In this document: piece by piece, positions 31,045-36,563 of the stretch | Position numbering within the stretch: position 1 is the first letter of the stretch | How the letters are laid out: every line of letters starts with the position of its first letter | From: CAZIKB01 sp964539665 | GTDB lineage: Bacteria > Zhuqueibacterota > Zhuqueibacteria > Oceanimicrobiales > Oceanimicrobiaceae | Direction of reading: 5' to 3' | Length of the DNA stretch: 36,563 bases | Assembly: GCA_964539665.1 (NCBI GenBank) | Contig: CAZIKB010000063.1 | Span: 1 to 36,563, forward strand | The notes under the pieces: generated by a model | The model's database searches: none | Seen by the model: only the letters and a program-made list of their open reading frames with translations | Told to the model about the DNA's origin: nothing | Made by a program: the position numbers and the translations under genes

Positions 31045-32432
31045 TACCACATATAAATCCAACGCTGCCAATCGGGATCGTATGTTTCACCGCGGGCAGT
31101 TGAATGTACTAATTCGAAATCCTGCAATGCAAGTTTATCAACGAAAACAAAAATTATATGAGATTGAGAAGTGTTAAAATATTGCCAGATCTCATATCCT
31201 CTCATCTCGCCAATGCTTGGATTTCTTTCCACTTCTTCCGGCTTGCCATACATTATGAGCACTCGCCCCCGGTCTGTTTTCCAGCCTTTGGTTAAGCCGC
31301 TGAATTGGTCATTTGCCAATTTTACTCTGTTCAGATAAACCTCTCTGCGTTCATTTCTAATTGTTTCGTGTATCCGGTCTCGTTTCGACCAAAACTGAAC
31401 CAGATAAGACTGTTTGCCTGCCAGATCCAAGCTCTTGAACAGGTTTTTCTCTTTTTTCGTCGCGATATATTTGGAGTTTTCGAACTCCTGGTTAAGCGCT
31501 TTTTCAGAAATTCTTTTATAATACTCCAATAACGGATTTGAGTGTAATTCTGCTACAATCGCCGGGGCAATTTTTCCCTTGTGAAAATAAAATTTCTTTC
31601 GTTTAGAAATCTGGTTAAAATTGCCATTATCAGTTACTCTTAATTCTAAAATATATGAGCCGGCAGGCAAAGTAATTATGTTAAGTCCACCGACTTCAAC
31701 TAATGAGGAACTTTGCATTATTCGGGTTTTTTCAGGAAAGGTCTTTATAATCCTTTCCTGACTATCAATGATGTTGTATTCAACTGAGTAAGTTGAATCT
31801 AAATTGGCGCTCAGATTATATATTTCTGTGTAGAAATAGAGAATTGGTCTGTTAATGTCATAAAAGGCGCCGGGGTTTGGTATCACTTTGTATTGATTCT
31901 TTGTGTAAATATTCCGTGTGGAATCTCTGACAATGGAAATGGCCAATTCAATGTCGCTTATGGCTAATTGGATTTCAGGAAAAAATGATAAATTAAGGTT
32001 GATTTCTTTAGTCCCTTTGAGTCCAGACAACAAATCTGTTAATTGCGTGACTAAACGATAATCACCAGAAGGCAGAATGAATTTTTTTATAGTTAACAAT
32101 TCTTTATTTTGCTCATTTTTATCAGTGATCAAATGCTTACCCTTCCAATAGCGGCTAAATTTTAGGGAATCATTTTGATAAATTTTGGTGTCGATTCCAA
32201 ATAATACCACATCCTGGGAATCCTGGCGAACAATCTGGAATTGATTTTTTAAAAATGAAAAATAAATTTCTAAATAGACATCATTCTGGTCGTATCTAAA
32301 ACTGGCGACATCTAAATTAAAGTTTATTTTTTGTTGATGAGTTGAATGTGCTGATTTTGAAGATTGTGCTAAGGTAATGAACGATTCAAAAATGCAGAAA
32401 AAAAATATTACAGTCTTTATTAAAAAAATCAT
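31044..32432 (-). CDS. Exported GWxTD-domain protein
   Basis: A 462-residue protein with a signal peptide (about 1-22, ending 'FITLAQ'), a beta-rich N-terminal half, and a C-terminal GWxTD domain. The name-giving motif GWKTD stands at residues 383-387, followed by 'RGRVLIMYGKPEEVER' and 'YEIWQYF'. GWxTD proteins are common in KSB1, Acidobacteriota and related uncultured groups. Their function is not established; I assign none. It starts 56 bases downstream of smc in the same direction and may share its transcript. Confidence 0.87.
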   Translation of the reverse strand: MIFLIKTVIFFFCIFESFITLAQSSKSAHSTHQQKINFNLDVASFRYDQNDVYLEIYFSFLKNQFQIVRQDSQDVVLFGIDTKIYQNDSLKFSRYWKGKHLITDKNEQNKELLTIKKFILPSGDYRLVTQLTDLLSGLKGTKEINLNLSFFPEIQLAISDIELAISIVRDSTRNIYTKNQYKVIPNPGAFYDINRPILYFYTEIYNLSANLDSTYSVEYNIIDSQERIIKTFPEKTRIMQSSSLVEVGGLNIITLPAGSYILELRVTDNGNFNQISKRKKFYFHKGKIAPAIVAELHSNPLLEYYKRISEKALNQEFENSKYIATKKEKNLFKSLDLAGKQSYLVQFWSKRDRIHETIRNERREVYLNRVKLANDQFSGLTKGWKTDRGRVLIMYGKPEEVERNPSIGEMRGYEIWQYFNTSQSHIIFVFVDKLALQDFELVHSTARGETYDPDWQRWIYMW

Positions 32433-32488
32433 AATTCGAACGGCAGGAAAAATCTAATAAGGATTAAGTGTTTCGTCGTCCAGAAAAA

Positions 32489-35400
32489 TTAAGCTGCTTT
32501 TGGCGTCTCCCGGTCAAGTTGCATGTCCGTAAAGTTAACAGAAACAACCTTTGAAATCCCTTCTTCTTCCATGGTCACGCCATAAAGGCAATCCGCGTCA
32601 CGCATAGTAAGTTTGTTATGCGTTACTATGATGAATTGGGTGTTGACCGAGAACTTTCGAATTGTTTTCACAAATCTGCTAATGTTTGCGTCATCCAGGG
32701 GAGCATCCACTTCATCCAGGATACAAAACGGACTGGGTTTAACTAAATAGATGGCAAATAAAAGTGAAATGGCTGTTAAGGTTTTTTCGCCTCCCGACAA
32801 CAGGGAGAGTGCGCTTATTCGCCGGCCTTTTGGATCAGCCTCAATGATAACTTCTGATTCTAAGGGATCTTCATTGGGGACTAATTTCAAATCAGCCTGT
32901 CCGTTTTCAAAGAATCCTTTAAACACTTCGACAAAATTTTCCTTAATTTGTTCGAAAACGTGTAAAAATTGTTTGCGGGCGGTTTTGTTGATGACTTTAA
33001 TTGTTTCATTTAAGTTGGATTCAGCTTCCAGTAAATCGCTCTTCTGTGTAGTTAAAAATTCAAATCTGGACTTTTCCTTTTCAAATTCTTTTAAGGCCAA
33101 AAGATTAACAGGTCCCATTGCATCTATTCTATGCTTAAATTTAGCTATTTCTTCAGAGAGTGATTCCGTATCCAGGTTTTCAGTAAGGGATTGTTTTTTT
33201 ATTTGAAGGTTATACTCTTCTTTAATCTTGCTGATTATACTTTCGCCTTGCATTTTTAATTCAGAAACTCGCATTTCCAGTCGGTGCAATTCTTCAGATA
33301 CCTCTTCCTTTTTGTTGCGAATTTCTTTTACGAGCTTTTCCTTGACATCCAATTTTTCTTTACCGCTCAAATACTGCTGCTCAACCTGGTTTACATCGGC
33401 TTCCATTTGCTTATGGTTGTCAAAGTCGGCCTGGATTATCTTTTTGTTTGCCGCAATTCTTTTTTCAAGTTCGGTGTGTTCATTTGAGGCCGAGTGAATT
33501 TCTTCATCCATTCTGAGTAAAGAATTTTTTAATTCTTTCTCAAATTCTTGCTGTCTGGAAATGTCTTCCTGCAAATGCTTTTCTTCGCTTTTTAAACCTA
33601 CCAAATATAGGTGGCTGTCCTGAACAATCGCCCTGTGGTCTTTAAGCTGAGTATCTAACTCTGATAATTCATCAGAAATTTGTTGATACTCGACATCAAA
33701 TTTTGTTCTATTATCAGCCAAATCATGGAGAGAAGGTGAGATTGCCTGAATTTTCTCATGTAAATCTTTCTGGTTTTCAGATATTGAGTCCGTTTCTTTT
33801 ACGAGCCGTTCTTTGGCTTCAGATTCCTTTTTAGACTCAAAACTTAATTGCGCTAATTGTACTTCAACATAAGTTAATTGAGCTTCTAAATCTTTTACTT
33901 TTTTAGAAATTTCCTGCTCTTTGCTGAAAGATTTTTTGTAATTAGATTCAAGTACCTGTTGTTCGTTTTCTTCATTTTCCAACTGTTTAAAAACAGCGTT
34001 AGATTTTATTTCAAGCTCATCTACTAAAGCCTTTCGTCCGATTACTCCTGCTTGTGCGGAGCCATTTTCACCACCCTTAATTGGCCCCCAGGTGGAGACT
34101 GTTTCGCCGTTGAGAGTGATTATATTTATACGATGCTTACTGAGCCGCGCGGCTACACTTTTAGCTGTGTCCAGGTCAGAAACAATTAAATAGTCCAGCA
34201 ATAGAGAATCTATCAGGGTTCGAAAATCAGAGTTGCATTCAACTAAATTATGAGCCCAATCTATGACACCATCGGATTTAGTTGAATTAATGGCATCGTC
34301 GATTGATTTATGACTTTTTTTATCGAATGAAAATCTATCCAGAGGGAAAAAAGTCACCGAGCCTTTATGCTCTGTTTTCAACACATCAATACAGCGTAAC
34401 GCCTGGTCGGTTTCTTCAACAATCAGAGAAACCGCGGCTTCACCCAGGGCTGTCTCGATGGCCCGGCGATAGGTAGAATCCACAGTCATTATTTCAGCCA
34501 GTGTGCCTTTGCAGCCACCGTTAAGATAACCCTGTAAAAGCAGGTGCTGCACACCTTCTGGGTGATCTTCGTAGGATTCGATATACTTTTTTAGCAGTGC
34601 AATCCTTTCCTTTATTGTTTGCAATTCCCCTCTTCTATTGACAATTTTTTCTTTTAACGATTCCTTTTGGCTGCCCAGAGATTGAATCTCTTTTTGTAAA
34701 ATAGAATGTTCCTTTTCTAAGTGGCGTAACTCTGATTCGTACTCATATTTTTTTTCTGTTAGTTTGTCAACTTTGTCCTGGCGTATTTTTTCCAGTAAAT
34801 CGATCTCCTCAAACTCCCGATTTATGGCTTGAATACGCTCATCAATATTTTCAAGCTGAGTGTTAATTCTTTCTTCCTCTTGTTTGCGTTTTGTAATGCT
34901 TTCTAAAGACTGCAAACGTTGATTCTCAATGCCCTTTCGTTGCTCGTTTTTTTCCTGAACATTTATTTCCATGGCTTTTAAAACAAGATTTTTATCCTGA
35001 AAATCGTTTTCAGCCATTTGTATTTTATGAAATAATTGTTGTAATTTTTCTCTGGAGTGTAATATTTCAGAATGAATTTTTTCAATACGTGCGCTAACCT
35101 CCTCTTTGTCCCTGTGCAATCTCACCTTCGTATCCTGGAGAGCTTTGCGACGCTCTCTGTCCACCAGAATTGCTTCTTCCTTTTTTTGAATTTTTGCAGA
35201 TAACTCATTCAATTGTTTCTGCCGGGCGTTTAAATTTCTTTCCAGTTCCAGCAATTGTAATCTCGATCGTTCAATTTCCGCTTCTTTCTCATCAAACCGG
35301 GCGGTTAACGCTGTGCGGTTGTCCTGTGTTTCGTGCAATTTTTCATAAAGAGGTTCCAGCTCGCACTTAATTTTTGAATAATTATGTGTCGCCAGTTGAA

Positions 35401-36079
35401 TTTCTTTTTCTTTTAATAACTTTTTAATTTCCTGATAGCGCTGTGCTTTTCTTACCTGTCGCTGCAAAGAAGATACATTTTTCTCTACTTCACTGATGAT
35501 GTCATTAAGGCGAACAATGTCCGCCGAAGTCGCTTCTAATTTCCGAAACGCCGCTTTTCTTCGCATTTTATATTTCGTGACGCCGGCGGCTTCTTCCAGA
35601 ATACGGCGCCGTTCATCAATTTTACCATTTAATATTGTCTCCACCATGTTTAGCTCGATAATTGAATATGCATCGGGTCCCATTCCAGTATCCATGAAGA
35701 GATCCTGAATGTCCTTCAATCGACATGGTGCATTATTCAAAAGATACTGACTTTCTGCTGATCGGAAGAGGCGACGCGTAATGACCACCTCAGAAAATTC
35801 TATGGGTAAGACATTTTTTGTGTTCTGGACAGTTAAAGAAACTTCAGCCATGCCAAGCGGCTTGATAGATTTAGAACCGTTAAAGATGACATTTTCCATG
35901 CGCTCACTGCGGATGACACCGGCTTTTTGCTCGCCCAATACCCAGCGAATGGCATCGACAATATTGCTTTTGCCGCAGCCGTTCGGCCCAACAACGGAGG
36001 TTATACCGTCGGTAAATTTAAATTTAGTTTTTTTGCCGAAGGATTTAAATCCATGAATGTCTAAGCTTTCTAAATACAC
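32489..36079 (-). CDS. smc: Chromosome segregation protein SMC
   Basis: A 1196-residue SMC protein, full length for bacterial SMC. The N-terminal ATPase half begins 'MYLESLDIHGFKSFG' with Walker A 'GPNGCGKSN' (Lys37) and 'DAIRWVLGEQ'. Long coiled coils (about 170-500 and 670-1010) flank a hinge (about 505-665, 'GTLAEIMTVDSTYRRAIETALG'). The C-terminal half has the signature 'LSGGEK' (1094-1099) and Walker B 'FCILDEVDAPLDD' (Asp1122, Glu1123). With ScpA/ScpB it compacts and separates chromosomes; neither partner is in the window. The start is a GTG at 36079, six bases after GAGGGG. Confidence 0.95.
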   Translation of the reverse strand: MYLESLDIHGFKSFGKKTKFKFTDGITSVVGPNGCGKSNIVDAIRWVLGEQKAGVIRSERMENVIFNGSKSIKPLGMAEVSLTVQNTKNVLPIEFSEVVITRRLFRSAESQYLLNNAPCRLKDIQDLFMDTGMGPDAYSIIELNMVETILNGKIDERRRILEEAAGVTKYKMRRKAAFRKLEATSADIVRLNDIISEVEKNVSSLQRQVRKAQRYQEIKKLLKEKEIQLATHNYSKIKCELEPLYEKLHETQDNRTALTARFDEKEAEIERSRLQLLELERNLNARQKQLNELSAKIQKKEEAILVDRERRKALQDTKVRLHRDKEEVSARIEKIHSEILHSREKLQQLFHKIQMAENDFQDKNLVLKAMEINVQEKNEQRKGIENQRLQSLESITKRKQEEERINTQLENIDERIQAINREFEEIDLLEKIRQDKVDKLTEKKYEYESELRHLEKEHSILQKEIQSLGSQKESLKEKIVNRRGELQTIKERIALLKKYIESYEDHPEGVQHLLLQGYLNGGCKGTLAEIMTVDSTYRRAIETALGEAAVSLIVEETDQALRCIDVLKTEHKGSVTFFPLDRFSFDKKSHKSIDDAINSTKSDGVIDWAHNLVECNSDFRTLIDSLLLDYLIVSDLDTAKSVAARLSKHRINIITLNGETVSTWGPIKGGENGSAQAGVIGRKALVDELEIKSNAVFKQLENEENEQQVLESNYKKSFSKEQEISKKVKDLEAQLTYVEVQLAQLSFESKKESEAKERLVKETDSISENQKDLHEKIQAISPSLHDLADNRTKFDVEYQQISDELSELDTQLKDHRAIVQDSHLYLVGLKSEEKHLQEDISRQQEFEKELKNSLLRMDEEIHSASNEHTELEKRIAANKKIIQADFDNHKQMEADVNQVEQQYLSGKEKLDVKEKLVKEIRNKKEEVSEELHRLEMRVSELKMQGESIISKIKEEYNLQIKKQSLTENLDTESLSEEIAKFKHRIDAMGPVNLLALKEFEKEKSRFEFLTTQKSDLLEAESNLNETIKVINKTARKQFLHVFEQIKENFVEVFKGFFENGQADLKLVPNEDPLESEVIIEADPKGRRISALSLLSGGEKTLTAISLLFAIYLVKPSPFCILDEVDAPLDDANISRFVKTIRKFSVNTQFIIVTHNKLTMRDADCLYGVTMEEEGISKVVSVNFTDMQLDRETPKAA

Positions 36080-36563
36080 TCGAAGCCCCTCAGGTTAATT
36101 GTTCCCATTAGAATTCAGATTATGTCCTTAATTTTGACAGGATTTGCATTGTCAGGTGTTCTAAAGTTTTGAGTGTCTGAAGTTCAAACTTGATCTCACT
36201 TTAGTCACTCAATAATACTATATACAGTATGTCTTAAAGCACTAAACCACGATATGAAGTTGTGCTAATATAATTCTATATTTCAAAAAAGTCAAGAGCT
36301 TTTTTGTGAAAAATTAGTTATATCCGCGGATCGCGTAACTTGTTGATTCATTTACTTCTAATGCAATATATTATGATTATGGACCAATCAGGGGATTTTT
36401 GTTCCATCAGAAATGACATATTAAACCATCTTATTCGTGTGAATGCTTAACAATGTTTTATCGGTTTTAAATTGACAACTATTTATTTTATTTATGTTTT
36501 ATTTCCACCTAAATTTCTAAAATAAAAAGTTGGAAAAGTGACTCAAGTTTTGTATTTTAATGT
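36080..36563. other. Upstream region of smc, no gene seen
   Basis: 484 AT-rich bases. It contains the likely smc promoter (36267-36295) and only very short frames on both strands. No RNA gene was recognised; the window edge may cut an upstream gene. Confidence 0.5.
36267..36295 (-). promoter_or_regulatory. Sigma70-like promoter upstream of smc
   Basis: On the minus strand TTGACT (-35, 36290-36295) and TATATT (-10, 36267-36272) are 17 bases apart. Transcription would start near 36260 and leave a leader of about 180 bases before the smc GTG. The region is AT-rich, so a chance match is possible. Confidence 0.5.

Noticed and set aside
32751..33206. 151-codon plus-strand frame opposite smc
   Set aside because: Antisense shadow of the SMC C-terminal ATPase half; Ser/Leu-rich from antisense reading of Lys/Glu codons.
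36284..36304. AAAAAAG/CTTTTTT inverted repeat upstream of smc
   Set aside because: Stem of A-T pairs only, overlapping the -35 of a better promoter candidate; not a terminator.

Overview
The window is a single-direction stretch of bacterial DNA: every gene I accept is on the minus strand, so gene order below runs from high to low coordinates. The sequence is AT-rich by eye. The pilus and SMC part looks more AT-rich than the block at about 0.6-12.4 kb, which holds the exported hydrolases. A right-handed beta-helix protein ends in a 'QNYPNPFNP'-type type IX secretion tail. Together with a GWxTD-domain protein and lipoproteins with short lipoboxes, this points to an uncultured member of the FCB superphylum (KSB1, Calditrichota, Zixibacteria or similar). 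I cannot assign it more closely from sequence alone.

Layout in transcription order. (1) 36.1-31.0 kb: smc, with a GTG start and a good sigma70-like promoter about 190 bases upstream, then an exported GWxTD-domain protein. (2) 30.8-23.1 kb: a type IV pilus assembly and control block. It contains a MerR-type regulator overlapping pilD by 4 bases, a soluble GAF/PAS-type histidine kinase, a single-domain response regulator, a 71-residue unknown, pilB, the sigma54 activator pilR and pilC. (3) 22.8-14.1 kb: a consensus sigma54 promoter drives pilA. A hairpin after pilA is followed by four prepilin-like minor pilins, a small two-helix membrane protein, the type IX-tailed beta-helix protein, a 912-residue Ig-like (Big_1-type) repeat protein and a predicted outer-membrane beta-barrel. 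Gaps within this run are at most 29 bases after the hairpin, and two junctions are 1-base stop/start overlaps. (4) 13.8-12.9 kb: a membrane-anchored M23 peptidase. (5) 12.4-0.1 kb: exported hydrolases and propellers. These are a DPP-IV-like S9 peptidase, an alpha/beta hydrolase of the PF20091 type, a 42-residue fragment that resembles the start of a DUF885 protein, an S9D glutamyl-endopeptidase-like enzyme, two PQQ-type propeller lipoproteins (one with an EF-hand insert), an unknown 107-residue protein and a DinB-superfamily protein.

How the genes fit together: PilD would process the five prepilins, PilB and PilC would assemble them, and PilR with sigma54 would switch on pilA and, through the leaky hairpin, the genes behind it. 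The unusual part is that the minor-pilin operon runs straight into large surface proteins with a type IX tail, Ig-like repeats and a beta-barrel. This suggests a pilus built together with a surface adhesin or export module. PilT and PilMNOPQ are not in the window. I found no tRNA, rRNA, CRISPR array, insertion sequence or phage gene.
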